From NCBI GenBank assembly GCA_903847385.1, contig CAINDO010000066.1, positions 1-32,558 on the forward strand: 32,558 nucleotides of DNA. Direction: 5' to 3'. Under the pieces are notes generated by a model that made no database searches, was not told the origin of the DNA, and was given only the letters and a program-made list of their open reading frames with translations. Both the position numbers and the translations under genes were made by a program. The DNA comes from an uncultured Myxococcales bacterium (GTDB taxonomy: Bacteria > Myxococcota_A > Bradymonadia > UBA7976 > UBA1532). How positions within the stretch are numbered: position 1 is the first letter of the stretch; each line of letters begins with the position of its first letter. Below, piece by piece: positions 1 through 9,518 of this stretch.

Positions 1-405
1 AAGAAGCGCGTTGGTCGTGGTGAGTCGTCGGGCTGGGGCAAGACCTCCGGCGGCGGCGGCAAGGGCCAGACCGTCCGCAGCGGTCGCCGGAAGCCGCGTC
101 GCGGCTTCGAAGGCGGTCAGATGCCCCTCGCTCGTCGCTTGCCCAAGCGTGGCTTCGTCAGCCGCAATCGGGTCGAGTACGCGACGGTGAATCTCGCGTC
201 GTTTGCCGACGCGGCCGAAGGCACTGTGGTGGACCTCAACTGGCTGCGCGAGAACGGCCGGGTTCGCAAGAACGGCGACCTCCTCAAGGTGCTCGCCGAA
301 GGCGACATCAAGGTCAAGGTCACCGTCCGCGCGCAGAAGTTCAGCAAGGCGGCGGTCGCAAAGATCACCGAAGCCGGCGGAACCGTCGAAGTTCTCGAAG
401 CCTGA
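1..405 (+). CDS. rplO: 50S ribosomal protein L15 (5' partial)
   Basis: L15 is a large-subunit protein that binds 23S rRNA late in assembly. The reading frame is open from base 1, with no start inside the window, so roughly the first 10-20 residues are missing; 134 residues are visible. The basic Gly-rich N-terminal part ([20 protein letters not shown]) and the motif [18 protein letters not shown] are hallmarks of L15, followed by the globular C-terminal part ending in VEVLEA. It is the first visible gene of the spc segment, and its stop lies 8 bases before secY, as in most bacteria. An internal ATG at 121 falls in the middle of the conserved GGQMPL motif and is not the real start. Confidence 0.97.
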   Translation, partial: KKRVGRGESSGWGKTSGGGGKGQTVRSGRRKPRRGFEGGQMPLARRLPKRGFVSRNRVEYATVNLASFADAAEGTVVDLNWLRENGRVRKNGDLLKVLAEGDIKVKVTVRAQKFSKAAVAKITEAGGTVEVLEA

Positions 406-413
406 GGACTCCC

Positions 414-1742
414 TTGAACACGCTGGTCGCCATCACCAAGATTCCCGAGTTGAGACGGCGTGTGATTTTCACGCTCGGCCTGCTCGCAGTGTACCGCATC
501 GGTGTGTTCTGTTCGCTCCCAGGAGTCGACCGGCACAACATGATGAAGCTCATGGCCTCCGATCAGGGGGGGTTTCTGGGCCTCTTCAACATGTTCAGCG
601 GCGGCGCCATCGAGAATCTGAGCATTTTCGCGCTCGGCGTGATGCCCTATATCTCGGCCTCGATCATCTTCCAGTTGCTCACCGTGGTCATCCCGACCCT
701 CGACCGACTCAACAAAGAAGGCGAGCAGGGGAGGCGGAAGATCAACCAATGGACCCGGTACGCCACGATCCTGCTATCGATGGTCCAGGGTTACTTCATT
801 GCAATCTATCTTGAGAACTTGAGCTCCGGCGGCGGTGCCGGGCAGATCGTTCATAACCCCGGAACTTTCGCGTTTCGCGGGCTCACAGTCATCACCCTCA
901 TGGCCGGCACTGCGTTCATCATGTGGCTCGGGGAGCAGATCACCGAGCGCGGGATCGGCAACGGGATGAGTGTGATCATTTTTGCCGGTATCGTGAACGG
1001 GCTTCCCAGGGCGCTGCTTCAGATCAAGGAAAGCCTGGCCAGTGAGGGCATGAGCGTCTTCGACCTCCTGCTGCTCTGTGGCGTGGTCGCGGTGGTCATC
1101 CTTTGTATCGTGTTCATGGAGCGTGCGCAGCGTCGCATTCCGATTCAATACGCCAAGCGACTCGTCGGCAATCGAGTTGCTGCGGCCCAGAGCACGCACC
1201 TTCCGCTCCGGTTGAACATGGCGGGTGTCATCCCCCCGATCTTCGCCTCGTCCATTCTGATGTTTCCCGCCACTGTCGCGAGCTGGACCGACGTCGAATG
1301 GATGACCGCTGTTCGGAGCGCGATGACGCCTGGGACATGGCAGTACAACACGTGTTTCGTTGCCCTCATCCTGTTCTTTAGCTACTTCTACACCGCGGTC
1401 ATGTTCAACCCGGTGGACGTGGCGGAGAACTTGAAGAAGTACGGCGGCTATATTCCCGGCATTCGTCCTGGGACGAAGACGGCCGAGTACATCGATCACG
1501 TACTCTCTCGACTCACCTGCGCAGGGGCGGTTTATATCGCCGCGGTTTGTGTGCTTCCGGTCCTCATGAGGGACAAGTTCAACGTCTCCTTCTACTTCGG
1601 TGGTACCTCGCTCCTGATTGTGGTCTCCGTGGCTCTGGATACGATTCAGCAGATCGAGAGCCACCTGATCACCCGGAACTATGAGGGATTCACAGAGACG
1701 AAGGGGCCCCGCCTCCGCAATCGTCGTGGAAGCGAGGCCTGA
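414..1742 (+). CDS. secY: Preprotein translocase channel subunit SecY
   Basis: SecY forms the inner-membrane protein-conducting channel with SecE and SecG and drives export together with SecA. The product is 442 aa, the usual length, with about ten hydrophobic segments. Recognisable SecY stretches include the N-terminal [50 protein letters not shown], the cytosolic loop [29 protein letters not shown], and [16 protein letters not shown] before the last helices. The start is TTG at 414, preceded by a GAGG at 404-407 that overlaps the rplO stop. It sits between rplO and adk in conserved order, and its stop is one base before the adk ATG, so co-translation with adk is likely. Confidence 0.98.
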   Translation: MNTLVAITKIPELRRRVIFTLGLLAVYRIGVFCSLPGVDRHNMMKLMASDQGGFLGLFNMFSGGAIENLSIFALGVMPYISASIIFQLLTVVIPTLDRLNKEGEQGRRKINQWTRYATILLSMVQGYFIAIYLENLSSGGGAGQIVHNPGTFAFRGLTVITLMAGTAFIMWLGEQITERGIGNGMSVIIFAGIVNGLPRALLQIKESLASEGMSVFDLLLLCGVVAVVILCIVFMERAQRRIPIQYAKRLVGNRVAAAQSTHLPLRLNMAGVIPPIFASSILMFPATVASWTDVEWMTAVRSAMTPGTWQYNTCFVALILFFSYFYTAVMFNPVDVAENLKKYGGYIPGIRPGTKTAEYIDHVLSRLTCAGAVYIAAVCVLPVLMRDKFNVSFYFGGTSLLIVVSVALDTIQQIESHLITRNYEGFTETKGPRLRNRRGSEA

Positions 1743-1743
1743 G

Positions 1744-2385
1744 ATGGGTGCGCGTCGATTCATCCTGCTCGGCCCTCCCGGGGCAGGGAAGGGTACGCAG
1801 TCCGCGCTCCTCGTGGAGTCCCTCTCGATTCCCCAGGTCTCTACCGGCGACCTCCTGCGTGCTGCCCGTAAGGCGGGCACGGATCTCGGCCGAAAGGCGC
1901 AGTTGTTCATGGATCAGGGACACCTCGTTCCTGACGACCTCGTCCTCTCGTTGGTCGAGGAGCGACTGTCCAGGGACGACGCGAAGGGTGGCTACATCCT
2001 CGACGGCTTCCCGCGGAATCTTGCTCAGGCCGATGCGCTGGATTCTCGAGGGATCGTGGTCGAGTGCGTGGTCAACGTCGACGTTCCGTTTGAGATTCTG
2101 GTCGGTCGGATTGCTGGGCGACGCGTGTGCCAAGGTTGCGGTGCGACCTATCATGCGACGAACAGTCCGCCCCGAACCGAGGGCGTCTGTGACGCCTGCT
2201 CAGGGTCCGTCGGGCAACGCAAGGACGACGATGCGGCGGTGGTCGAGAGTCGTCTGAAAGTTTATGCGTCGGAAACGGCGCCGCTGATTGACTTCTACAA
2301 GAAGCGCGGCATTCTGCGCGATGTGAACGGACTGGGGAGCACCGAGTCGGTGTACCAGGCCGTGCTTGCGGCGTTGGGAAGTTGA
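1744..2385 (+). CDS. adk: Adenylate kinase (zinc-finger LID type)
   Basis: Catalyses ATP + AMP = 2 ADP in the cytoplasm. The 213-aa product has the P-loop GPPGAGKGT at residues 10-18, the AMP-site stretch STGDLLRAA and the DGFPRN motif. It is the long type: the LID contains two cysteine pairs (CQGCG and CDACS), which bind structural zinc in this family. The ATG at 1744 is chosen because MGARRFILLGPPG is the normal N-terminus; an in-frame ATG at 1681 would add 21 residues lying inside secY. The stop TGA overlaps the TTG start of map. Placement between secY and map is the standard spc layout. Confidence 0.98.
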   Translation: MGARRFILLGPPGAGKGTQSALLVESLSIPQVSTGDLLRAARKAGTDLGRKAQLFMDQGHLVPDDLVLSLVEERLSRDDAKGGYILDGFPRNLAQADALDSRGIVVECVVNVDVPFEILVGRIAGRRVCQGCGATYHATNSPPRTEGVCDACSGSVGQRKDDDAAVVESRLKVYASETAPLIDFYKKRGILRDVNGLGSTESVYQAVLAALGS

Positions 2386-3179
2386 AAGCTCGGCGCAGCG
2401 AACTGATCCTGAAATCGAAGCGCGAAATCGACTTGATGCGCGTCTCGGCTTCAACGGTCAGCGAGATCCTTGACGAACTTGAGTTGTTGGTTGTCCCTGG
2501 CGTGACGACGTTCGATCTGGACGCGGCCGCGGAGACCAAGTGCAGGGAGCGGGGGGTGACCCCGGCTTTCAAGGGACTCTACGGATTCCCCGCTTGTCTT
2601 TGCGTTGCCGTGAACGAGGAGGTCGTTCACGGGATTCCCTCGAAGAAGCGAGTGCTGCGTGATGGCGACATCATCGGGCTCGATTTCGGGGTCGTCTACA
2701 AAGGGTGGTATGGAGACCATGCACGCACTGTGCTGGTGGGGAGCGTCGACGCGGCTTCGCAGAAGCTGGTCGAGGTGACCCGCACTTGCCTGGAGCGGGC
2801 AGTTGCCGCCTGCGGACCTGGTGTTCGACTGCACGAAATCGGCCGTAAGGTCGAGGAGGGGGCAGTTGCTCAGGGGTATGGAGTGGTTCGGGACTTTGTT
2901 GGTCACGGCGTCGGGCGAAGGCTCCACGAAGACCCGCAGGTTCCGAACTACTTCGATGCGCATGACCGGCAGGTCCTGAAATCTGGTATGGTCATCTGCA
3001 TCGAGCCAATGATCAATGCGGGTACGCACGAGGTCAGAATGCTCGCTGACGATTGGACGGCCGTGACGGCCGACGGAATGCGCTCAGCGCATTTCGAGCA
3101 TACGATCGCGATTACAGACAACGGTCCGGAGATTCTCAGTCGGTCCGGCTTCGGGGCTGCGAAAGCAGTCGCGGGGTGA
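2382..3179 (+). CDS. map: Methionine aminopeptidase, type I
   Basis: Removes the initiator methionine from nascent proteins using a two-metal site. All five expected metal ligands are visible in the 265-aa product: D101 and D112 (in GLDFG and GDHARTV), H175 (GHGVGR), E208 (IEPM) and E239 (FEHT). The start is TTG at 2382, sharing bases with the adk stop (TTGA), so translation is probably coupled by re-initiation. The N-terminus [11 protein letters not shown] is typical of type I enzymes, with no SH3-binding or zinc-finger extension. Next gene is infA, 13 bases on. Confidence 0.97.
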   Translation: MKARRSELILKSKREIDLMRVSASTVSEILDELELLVVPGVTTFDLDAAAETKCRERGVTPAFKGLYGFPACLCVAVNEEVVHGIPSKKRVLRDGDIIGLDFGVVYKGWYGDHARTVLVGSVDAASQKLVEVTRTCLERAVAACGPGVRLHEIGRKVEEGAVAQGYGVVRDFVGHGVGRRLHEDPQVPNYFDAHDRQVLKSGMVICIEPMINAGTHEVRMLADDWTAVTADGMRSAHFEHTIAITDNGPEILSRSGFGAAKAVAG

Positions 3180-3192
3180 GAGAATCTGCTGT

Positions 3193-3411
3193 ATGGCGAA
3201 GGAAGAAGGCATCGAAGTCGAGGGGCGCGTGGTAGAGCCGTTGCCGAACGCGATGTTTCGCGTTGAACTGGACAATGGGCACCAGGTGCTCGCTCATATC
3301 TCCGGCAAGATGAGGATGCACTTCATCAAGATCCTGCCGGGGGACAAGGTGACGGTTCAACTTTCGCCCTACGACCTGACGCGGGGCCGGATTACCTATC
3401 GTTCGAAGTAG
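3193..3411 (+). CDS. infA: Translation initiation factor IF-1
   Basis: Binds the 30S A site during initiation and cooperates with IF2 and IF3. The product is 72 aa, exactly the common family length, and forms one OB-fold. It starts [20 protein letters not shown], continues with [20 protein letters not shown] and ends with the conserved LTRGRITYR. The location between map and rpmJ is the conserved bacterial arrangement. Confidence 0.97.
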   Translation: MAKEEGIEVEGRVVEPLPNAMFRVELDNGHQVLAHISGKMRMHFIKILPGDKVTVQLSPYDLTRGRITYRSK

Positions 3412-3429
3412 TGTCGAGGAGCGCACGTC

Positions 3430-3543
3430 ATGAAGGTTCGAGCATCCGTGAAGCGGATTTGCGAGAAGTGCAAGGTGATCCGGCGTCATGGCCGGGTTCG
3501 CGTGATCTGTGAGGATCCGCGGCACAAGCAGCGCCAGGGCTGA
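3430..3543 (+). CDS. rpmJ: 50S ribosomal protein L36 (zinc-binding form)
   Basis: A 37-aa protein lying in the gap between infA and rpsM. It begins [19 protein letters not shown] and ends HKQRQG. The zinc ligands of the C+ form are all present: C11, C14, C27 and H32. It stabilises 23S rRNA near the peptidyl-transferase region. The ATG at 3430 follows infA by 18 bases with a GAGG a few bases upstream. Presence of the zinc ligands means this is the standard, zinc-replete paralogue rather than the C- form used in zinc starvation. Confidence 0.96.
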   Translation: MKVRASVKRICEKCKVIRRHGRVRVICEDPRHKQRQG

Positions 3544-3569
3544 GCTCGGCGAACAGGAGAGTAAAGAAT

Positions 3570-3935
3570 ATGGCGCGTATTGCTGGTGTCGACTTGCCGC
3601 GTAACAAGCGGATCGAGATCGCTCTCACCTACATTCACGGCATCGGTCGGACGACTTCCCAGATGATCCTGGAGAAGTGCGGCATCGATCCGAGCCTTCG
3701 CAGTGACAATCTCTCTGAGGTCGACATCCGGAAGATCCGGACGATCCTGGACGAGAGCATCAAGGTTGAGGGTGACCTCCGCCGGGATGTGCAGCTCAAC
3801 ATCAAGCGGTTGATGGACCTGGGGTGCTATCGCGGTCTTCGTCACCGCCGTGGGCTCCCTGTTCGTGGCCAGCGCACGCGGACGAATGCTCGGACGCGTA
3901 AGGGCCCGCGTCGCGTGGTCATGAAGAAGAAGTGA
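3570..3935 (+). CDS. rpsM: 30S ribosomal protein S13
   Basis: Head protein of the small subunit that contacts L5 across the subunit interface and the P-site tRNA. The 121-aa product starts [21 protein letters not shown], contains the helix-two-turn-helix signature IHGIGRTTS and the [20 protein letters not shown] motif, and ends in a basic tail RRVVMKKK expected to reach the P site. A good ribosome binding site, AGGAG at 3555-3559, precedes the ATG. It opens the alpha segment (rpsM-rpsK-rpsD-rpoA-rplQ). Confidence 0.98.
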   Translation: MARIAGVDLPRNKRIEIALTYIHGIGRTTSQMILEKCGIDPSLRSDNLSEVDIRKIRTILDESIKVEGDLRRDVQLNIKRLMDLGCYRGLRHRRGLPVRGQRTRTNARTRKGPRRVVMKKK

Positions 3936-3951
3936 GCCCGGAGCGATAATC

Positions 3952-4347
3952 ATGCAGAAGCAGGCGACGGCCAAAGGCGCCAAGAAGAAGGTTCGCAAGA
4001 ACATTCAGTCTGGCATTGCGCACATCCAGGCGACGTTCAACAACACGATCGTCACCATCACGGATGTGCAGGGTAACTGCGTGTCGTGGTCTTCGGCCGG
4101 TGCACGCGGCTTCAAGGGTAGCCGGAAGAGCACGCCCTTTGCCGCGCAGCTCGCAGCCGAGGAGGCAGCGCGTAAAGCGATGGAGCACGGCATGCGCTCC
4201 ATCGGGATCTACGTCACCGGTCCTGGTGCGGGTCGTGAGGCGGCGCTGCGTGCGCTCCACACGGTCGGCTTCAAGATCACGCACATCCGGGATGTCACCC
4301 CGGTTCCGCACAATGGTTGCCGTCCGCCGAAGCGCCGGCGCGTCTGA
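3952..4347 (+). CDS. rpsK: 30S ribosomal protein S11
   Basis: Platform protein of the small subunit near the E site and the mRNA exit. The 131-aa product has the conserved [33 protein letters not shown] and [17 protein letters not shown] motifs, with a basic N-terminus. The [11 protein letters not shown] segment is the isoaspartate-prone region known from E. coli S11. A GGAG lies upstream of the ATG, and rpsD follows 13 bases after the stop. Confidence 0.98.
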   Translation: MQKQATAKGAKKKVRKNIQSGIAHIQATFNNTIVTITDVQGNCVSWSSAGARGFKGSRKSTPFAAQLAAEEAARKAMEHGMRSIGIYVTGPGAGREAALRALHTVGFKITHIRDVTPVPHNGCRPPKRRRV

Positions 4348-4360
4348 GGAGTAGAGAGTC

Positions 4361-4987
4361 GTGGCCCGCTACGTTGGACCGGTTTGCCGCATTTGTCGGC
4401 GCGAAGGTTTGAAGCTTTTCCTCAAGGGCGAGCGTTGCTTCAGCGAGAAGTGTGCGTTCGATCGTCGCCCGTATGCCCCTGGCCAGCATGGCCAGGCGCG
4501 TGCGAAGCAGAGCGACTATCGCGAGCAGCTTCGTGAGAAGCAGAAGGTGAAGCGGATCTATGGCCTCCTCGAGCGCCAGTTCCGCCTCTTCTTCAAGCGC
4601 GCTGAGCGCATGCGCGGGGTCACGGGTGAGAACCTGCTGAGCCTGCTCGAGCGCCGCCTGGACAGCACCGTCTACCGTCTGGGCCTCGCGTCCAGCCGGA
4701 TCGAGGCTCGTCAGCTCGTTCGTCACAACCACTTCATCGTCAACGGCAAGAAGGTGAACATTCCTTCTTACCTGGTGAAGTCGGGTGACGAGATTGAGGT
4801 GAAGGAGCGCAGCCGCAAGGTCGTCAAGATCAGCTCGGCCATGGAGAACTCTGACCGTCGCGGTCGTGTCTCGTGGCTCGAGTTGGACAAGAAGGCCTTC
4901 AAGGGGGTCGTCAAGGGCCTCCCGGTGCGCGAGGAGCTCACGCTGCCCATCAATGAGCAGCTCATCGTCGAGCTCTACAGCAAGTAA
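4361..4987 (+). CDS. rpsD: 30S ribosomal protein S4 (zinc-binding form)
   Basis: Primary 16S rRNA-binding protein that nucleates 30S assembly and, in many bacteria, represses alpha-operon translation. The 208-aa product starts with GTG ([16 protein letters not shown]). It has four N-terminal cysteines, C9, C12, C26 and C31, the zinc-binding C+ pattern. The S4 RNA-binding domain is at about residues 97-160 ([22 protein letters not shown]). An 86-base gap before rpoA holds no gene; no S4-binding pseudoknot could be confirmed by eye. Confidence 0.98.
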   Translation: MARYVGPVCRICRREGLKLFLKGERCFSEKCAFDRRPYAPGQHGQARAKQSDYREQLREKQKVKRIYGLLERQFRLFFKRAERMRGVTGENLLSLLERRLDSTVYRLGLASSRIEARQLVRHNHFIVNGKKVNIPSYLVKSGDEIEVKERSRKVVKISSAMENSDRRGRVSWLELDKKAFKGVVKGLPVREELTLPINEQLIVELYSK

Positions 4988-5073
4988 CTTTTTCCTCAAC
5001 TTCTGGGGTGGTGCCGGCGAGGTCAAGGAGAGGCTGAGCTGCGCGTGGGCCTGGAACGTTGGTGAGGTGAACT

Positions 5074-6069
5074 ATGGAAATGATCTCCAAGAACTGGCGT
5101 GACCTGATTCGCCCGAAGGGAATCACGGTCGAAGAAGCCACCCCGACGTACGGCAAGTTCGTCGCGGAGCCCTTCGAGCGTGGCTTCGGGATCACGATCG
5201 GAAACTCGCTGCGTCGCATTCTGCTTTCGTCGCTGCAGGGGGCCGCGATCACTGCCGTTCGTATCGACGGCGTGCTCCACGAGTTCAGCAGCATCCCCGA
5301 GACGCAGGAGGACGTGACCGACATCATCCTGAACCTGAAGGAAGTTCGCCTGAAACTCCACACGCTGGAGCCTCGGGTCGTGCGCATTCAGGTCGAGGGT
5401 GAGCGCCGCATCACGGCCGGCGACATTCAGACGGACGGCATGGTCGAGGTGCTGAACCCCGATCATCACATTGCGACCCTCAATGAGGGTGGCAAGGTGA
5501 ACATGGAACTGACCGTGAAGACGGGTTGGGGCTATGTGCCGGCGGATGAGAACAAAGCGCTGGGCATGCCGGTCGGCACGATCCCCATCGACGCGATGTT
5601 CTCGCCGATCCGTCGCGTGAACTACAACGTGACCAACGCTCGCGTTGGTCAGCAGACCGACTACGACCGCCTCGTGCTCGAGGTGTGGACGGATGGCAGC
5701 GTCGCCCCCGCGGACGCCATAGCCTATGCGGCGAAGATCCTCAAGGAGCAGGTGAGCATCTTCATCAATTTCGATGAAGAGGCTGAGCCCGACTACGAGG
5801 AGAGCTCCCCGCAGAATGAGATTCTCCAGAACGAGAACCTCTATCGCAGCGTGGACGAGTTGGAGCTCTCCGTGCGCTCCGCCAACTGCCTCCAGAACGC
5901 CAATATCAAGCTCATTGGCGAGCTGGTGCAGAAGACGGAAGCCGAGATGCTCAAGACCAAGAACTTTGGCCGTAAGTCGCTCAAGGAGATCAAAGAGATC
6001 TTGGCGACCATGGGCCTCGGACTCGGGATGAAGCTGGAAGGCTGGAATCCCGAGTCGCGCCGCAAGTAA
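5074..6069 (+). CDS. rpoA: RNA polymerase alpha subunit
   Basis: The alpha dimer scaffolds assembly of core RNA polymerase, and its C-terminal domain contacts UP elements and activators. The 331-aa product has the N-terminal dimerisation domain ([28 protein letters not shown] at about 29-56). An acidic linker (EEAEPDYEE) leads to the C-terminal domain (about 260-325). The CTD carries the DNA-binding VRSANCL stretch, corresponding to the E. coli region with R265, and [13 protein letters not shown] strong GAGGTGA precedes the ATG. Confidence 0.98.
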   Translation: MEMISKNWRDLIRPKGITVEEATPTYGKFVAEPFERGFGITIGNSLRRILLSSLQGAAITAVRIDGVLHEFSSIPETQEDVTDIILNLKEVRLKLHTLEPRVVRIQVEGERRITAGDIQTDGMVEVLNPDHHIATLNEGGKVNMELTVKTGWGYVPADENKALGMPVGTIPIDAMFSPIRRVNYNVTNARVGQQTDYDRLVLEVWTDGSVAPADAIAYAAKILKEQVSIFINFDEEAEPDYEESSPQNEILQNENLYRSVDELELSVRSANCLQNANIKLIGELVQKTEAEMLKTKNFGRKSLKEIKEILATMGLGLGMKLEGWNPESRRK

Positions 6070-6085
6070 GGCGAGGAGAAGAGCA

Positions 6086-6541
6086 ATGCGTCACCGGAAG
6101 TCGGGTCGCAAGCTGGGCCGCAACGCCAGTCACCGGGATGCAATGTTCCGCAATCTGGTTACGTCGCTGCTCGATGTCGAAAAGGTGCAGACCACGGACG
6201 CGAAGGCGAAAGAGCTTCGTCGGATCGCGGAACGGCTGATCACGTTGGGCAAGCGCAATGCGCCGAGCCTCGTGTCCGCTGCTCCGTCGGACGACGAGCG
6301 CGCTCGCCTGACCGCGACCCGCGTGGCTGCCGTGCGCCAGGCCGCTCGTTCAGTTCGCAGCCGTGACGTGCTGCAGAAACTGTTCAGCGATCTCGCGGAG
6401 CGGTACCAGACGCGGCCCGGCGGCTACACCCGCATGGTGCGCGTCGGCCGTCGCGCCGGCGATGGCGCCGAGATGGTCATCATCGAACTGATGCCGGACG
6501 GCATTGGTGGTGGTGACGATGCTGCCCAGGTGACCGCCTGA
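6086..6541 (+). CDS. rplQ: 50S ribosomal protein L17
   Basis: Large-subunit protein at the rim of the exit tunnel. The 151-aa product starts [29 protein letters not shown], a clear L17 signature, and ends with the [25 protein letters not shown] block. Compared with E. coli L17 (127 aa) it has an extra internal stretch (about residues 58-80, [20 protein letters not shown]) and a short acidic tail ([13 protein letters not shown]). It is the last gene of the alpha segment and is followed 33 bases later by an intrinsic terminator. Confidence 0.97.
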   Translation: MRHRKSGRKLGRNASHRDAMFRNLVTSLLDVEKVQTTDAKAKELRRIAERLITLGKRNAPSLVSAAPSDDERARLTATRVAAVRQAARSVRSRDVLQKLFSDLAERYQTRPGGYTRMVRVGRRAGDGAEMVIIELMPDGIGGGDDAAQVTA

Positions 6542-6574
6542 GGCTGACGTTCGGGCTCGCTTGAAGTCCGCTGG

Positions 6575-6600
6575 AAAGGCCGCCTCGTGCGGCCTTTTTC
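6575..6600 (+). terminator. Rho-independent terminator after rplQ
   Basis: The arms AAAGGCCGC (6575-6583) and GCGGCCTTT (6589-6597) are perfect reverse complements around a 5-base loop, followed by a T-rich stretch (TTTTTC). This is a textbook intrinsic terminator for the ribosomal protein operon. The A run on the left arm could let it also act on transcripts from the - strand MopE-repeat gene. The bases from 6602 to 6767 hold no gene or other signal I can see. Confidence 0.93.
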
Positions 6601-6767
6601 TTTGGTTCTTCACGCGCTGGAGGACACGCCGACACCAGCTGGACGTTGCATGATGCCGTTCGCCGGGCCAAATTGGGAGGTCGTGCGAGCGCTGCGCGGT
6701 GAAGCGTAGCGGGCGCCTCGACGAGAGCGCGGGCGGATGTCGGGGGGCGGTCGGGGAGCGGGGTGGA

Positions 6768-8780
6768 TCAGTCGATGTCGGAGAGGCTGCAGTTGTCGAT
6801 GACGACGGCGGCGCGGGCGTCGTCGGGGATGCCGAAGCCGCTCTTGGCCGGTGCGTAGTACACGCACCAGTCGCCGCTGCTGCCGGCGTTGAGGGCGTCG
6901 CGCCACCAGAGGTTCTCGACGTCGAAGAGGCCGCACCCGAAGAGCTCGGTGAGGACGTCGATGTCGTCCTGGCTGAAGCCGGCGCCGGAGAGGGCGTCCG
7001 AGTCGCAGGCGAAGTCGGCGATGGCGGCGTTGTCGGCGGGACCGATCTGCGCCCGTTCGTCGGGTCCGACGAAGAGCGGCTCGGGGAGCGTCAGCGTTGC
7101 GCAGGCGTGGACCTCGGTCGACTCGACGTAGAGCGACCAGCAGTCGACGAGGACCTGAAGGAGCGACACGCGGTGGTCCTCGCCGGAGAGGGTGCCGTCG
7201 AGCGCGCAGTAGCCGCCCGGCGTGCAGACCTCGCCGCGGGCGCCGTCGCACTGGGCGTCGCCGAGGCATTCGACACAAACGTTGCTCGGGTGGCAGAGGA
7301 AGATGCCGGTGCAATCGCAGTCCTCGGCGCAGGGGCCGCCCTTGGCCTGGTAACAGGCGAGGCCGTCGGGGTTGCACGCTTCGAGTACGAGGCATTCGGC
7401 GCCGGTGCTGCACTGGGCGCTTTCTTCGCAGGCGGAGCCGTCGGCGACTCGGCACTCCGATGCCTCGAGGTCACAGCGCAGGCCCTGGATGGGGTCGCAC
7501 TCGGCGTCGTCGCGGCACGGGGCACCGGGGCCGGAGACGCAGGTATCGTCCACACAGCGCTGACCGCGACGAGCGCACTCGTCGGTCTCGCCGTTGCAGT
7601 TGTCGTCGATGCCGTTGCAGATTTCGGCGGCGTCCGGGAAGACCATCTGGTTGTTGTCGTCGCAGTCGACGGTACCGCGCAGGCATCCGGGGCCGTAGCC
7701 ATCGCCGTCCGCGTCCGTGCAGTCGCCATTCCCGGCGGGAGAGCAGCCTCGGTCGCCGCCCATGCAGTCGTCGTCCTTGCGATTGCCGCAGACCTCGTCG
7801 CGCCCCGGGTTGACACGAGGATCGCCATCGTCGCAGTCCTGGCCGAGGCAGCCAGTGCCTTCGCCGTATCCGTCGCGGTCGCGGTCGGTGCAATCGGCCC
7901 CGAGCTGCAGGTCCTGGCCGTTGCAGTCCTGGTCGATCATGTCGCCGGGGATCTCGCGCGCGCCGGCGTTCTGGTTGGAGTCGGAGTCGTTGCAGTCGGA
8001 GCCGAGACAGCCCGCGCCGACGCCGAACGCGTCGTGATCGGCGTCCTGGCAGTTCATCGGGCAGGGGAGGTCGCCACGCAGCGCCGGGTTGTTGGCGACG
8101 TTGTCGGCGCAGTCCTGATCGACGTTGTCACCGCAGACCTCGGCGACGCCGGGGTTGCGGCGTGCGTTGGTGTCGTCGCAGTCCGGGCCGAAGCAGCCGG
8201 AGCCCTCGCCGTAGCCGTCGTGGTCGTTGTCCGTGCAGTTCTGCAGGCAGGGGAGGTCGCCGCCCTGACAGTCGTCGTCACCGAAGTTGCCGCAGATCTC
8301 GGATGCGCCGGGGTTGATGTTACGGTTGTTGTCGTCGCAGTCGGCGCCGTTCGCGGGGTTGGCATTGCACGCGGCGCTCTGGAAGCCGTCGCGGTCGAGG
8401 TCGTCGCAGGCGGCCGCGCAGCCGTCGTTGATCATGCCGTTGCAGTTGTCGTCGAGCTGGTTGGCGCAGTTCTCGGCGCGCGCCGGGCTGACGAGGTTGT
8501 TGCGGTCGTCGCAGTCACCGCCCCGGGGACTGCCCGCCGCGTTGGCGTTGCACGCCTTGTCCTGGTAACCGTCTCGGTCGAGATCGGCGCAGCCGCCGGC
8601 CGAGGGCGCGGCGGTGGGCGGGGCTGTCGGCGAACCGGTGGGAGGCGCCGTCGGTGAGGCCGTCGGCGGGGCGACGCCCATGTCGGTGAGCGGCGAACCG
8701 GTGGTGAGCGAGTCCTTCTCGCTCGAACATGCGGCGGCGGCGACGGCGGTCACTGCCAGCAAACTCAAATTCCATCTCAT
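6768..8780 (-). CDS. MopE-type metal-binding repeat lipoprotein
   Basis: A 670-aa predicted surface or periplasmic lipoprotein of unknown role. The signal peptide MRWNLSLLAVTAVAAAAC puts the lipidated cysteine at C18. A Pro/Thr/Ala linker (about 35-63) follows, then six MopE-type repeats of roughly 50 residues. Each contains a calcium-loop-like Asp string (DxDxDGYG), a DCDD block, a Pro-Gly-x-x-E-x-C block and a DDDC or DDNC block. After that comes a Cys-rich segment with many C-x5-C spacings, and a unique C-terminal globular part without repeats. The ATG at 8780 has GGGGGAA upstream and gives the signal peptide directly; an in-frame ATG 24 bases upstream would spoil it. It follows scoB on the same strand (80-base gap) and converges on rplQ. 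Calcium binding is inferred from the motif family; no enzymatic domain is visible. Confidence 0.85.
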   Translation of the reverse strand: MRWNLSLLAVTAVAAAACSSEKDSLTTGSPLTDMGVAPPTASPTAPPTGSPTAPPTAAPSAGGCADLDRDGYQDKACNANAAGSPRGGDCDDRNNLVSPARAENCANQLDDNCNGMINDGCAAACDDLDRDGFQSAACNANPANGADCDDNNRNINPGASEICGNFGDDDCQGGDLPCLQNCTDNDHDGYGEGSGCFGPDCDDTNARRNPGVAEVCGDNVDQDCADNVANNPALRGDLPCPMNCQDADHDAFGVGAGCLGSDCNDSDSNQNAGAREIPGDMIDQDCNGQDLQLGADCTDRDRDGYGEGTGCLGQDCDDGDPRVNPGRDEVCGNRKDDDCMGGDRGCSPAGNGDCTDADGDGYGPGCLRGTVDCDDNNQMVFPDAAEICNGIDDNCNGETDECARRGQRCVDDTCVSGPGAPCRDDAECDPIQGLRCDLEASECRVADGSACEESAQCSTGAECLVLEACNPDGLACYQAKGGPCAEDCDCTGIFLCHPSNVCVECLGDAQCDGARGEVCTPGGYCALDGTLSGEDHRVSLLQVLVDCWSLYVESTEVHACATLTLPEPLFVGPDERAQIGPADNAAIADFACDSDALSGAGFSQDDIDVLTELFGCGLFDVENLWWRDALNAGSSGDWCVYYAPAKSGFGIPDDARAAVVIDNCSLSDID

Positions 8781-8860
8781 CGTGTATTCCCCCAGAAAGT
8801 CCACGGATCGTGGAACATTCAGGGGCTGTCCCGCAAGAAGTCACGCCAATTCGGGCGGCT

Positions 8861-9517
8861 TCACGTGCGGATTGTCACGAGATCCGCCGCGAATTGGAGG
8901 GGCGTGCCCGCATTGGCCTGAAGTTCTTCGCGCGAGATGTCCGCGGCGATCTCACGGACGACGAATCCGGTCGGTGTGACGTCCAGCACGGCCATCTCGG
9001 TGAAGACCCTGTGGACACACCGCACGCCGGTCAGCGGCAGGGTGCAGCGCTCGACGAGTTTGGGCGCGCCGTCCTTTGCGCTCTGCAGCATCATCACGAA
9101 GACCTGACGTGCGCCGTTGACGAGGTCCATCGCGCCGCCCATGCCCTTGACCATCTTGCCGGGGATCATCCAGTTGGCCAGGTCGCCGTTGGCCGCGACC
9201 TCCATGGCGCCGAGGATGGCGACGTCGATCTTGCCGCCGCGGATCATCGCGAAGCTCTCGGCGCTGTCGAAGAAGCTCGAGCCGGGGATGGTGGTGATGG
9301 TCTGTTTGCCGGCGTTGATGAGGTCGGGGTCCTCGTCGCCGGCGTAGGGGAAGGGGCCGATGCCGAGCAGGCCGTTCTCGCTCTGAAGGACGACCTCGGT
9401 CCCCTCGGGGATGTAGTTGGCGACGAGGGTCGGCATGCCGATGCCGAGGTTCACGTAGTTGCCGTCGCGGAGTTCCCGCGCCACGCGCCGGGCCATGTCC
9501 TCTCGTGTCAGCGGCAT
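8861..9517 (-). CDS. scoB: 3-oxoacid CoA-transferase, subunit B
   Basis: Beta subunit of succinyl-CoA:3-ketoacid CoA-transferase, which moves CoA between succinyl-CoA and acetoacetate in ketone-body or short-chain acid use. The 218-aa product has the catalytic-glutamate motif [10 protein letters not shown] (E47). It also has the long conserved stretch [16 protein letters not shown], the block [20 protein letters not shown] and the LPLTG segment shared with ScoB. It starts one base after the scoA stop, with GAGGAG about seven bases upstream inside scoA, so the two subunits are translated together. Substrate preference (acetoacetate or another 3-oxoacid) cannot be read from the sequence. Confidence 0.94.
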   Translation of the reverse strand: MPLTREDMARRVARELRDGNYVNLGIGMPTLVANYIPEGTEVVLQSENGLLGIGPFPYAGDEDPDLINAGKQTITTIPGSSFFDSAESFAMIRGGKIDVAILGAMEVAANGDLANWMIPGKMVKGMGGAMDLVNGARQVFVMMLQSAKDGAPKLVERCTLPLTGVRCVHRVFTEMAVLDVTPTGFVVREIAADISREELQANAGTPLQFAADLVTIRT

Positions 9518-9518
9518 G

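Noticed and set aside
6699-8657. 652-codon + strand open frame opposite the MopE lipoprotein
   Set aside because: Val/Ala/Gly-biased antisense of Asp/Cys-rich repeats; no start context and no family features.
8800-8814. Inverted repeat TCCAC-N5-GTGGA upstream of the MopE lipoprotein gene
   Set aside because: Five-base arms are expected by chance in GC-rich DNA; no second copy or overlap with a promoter was seen.
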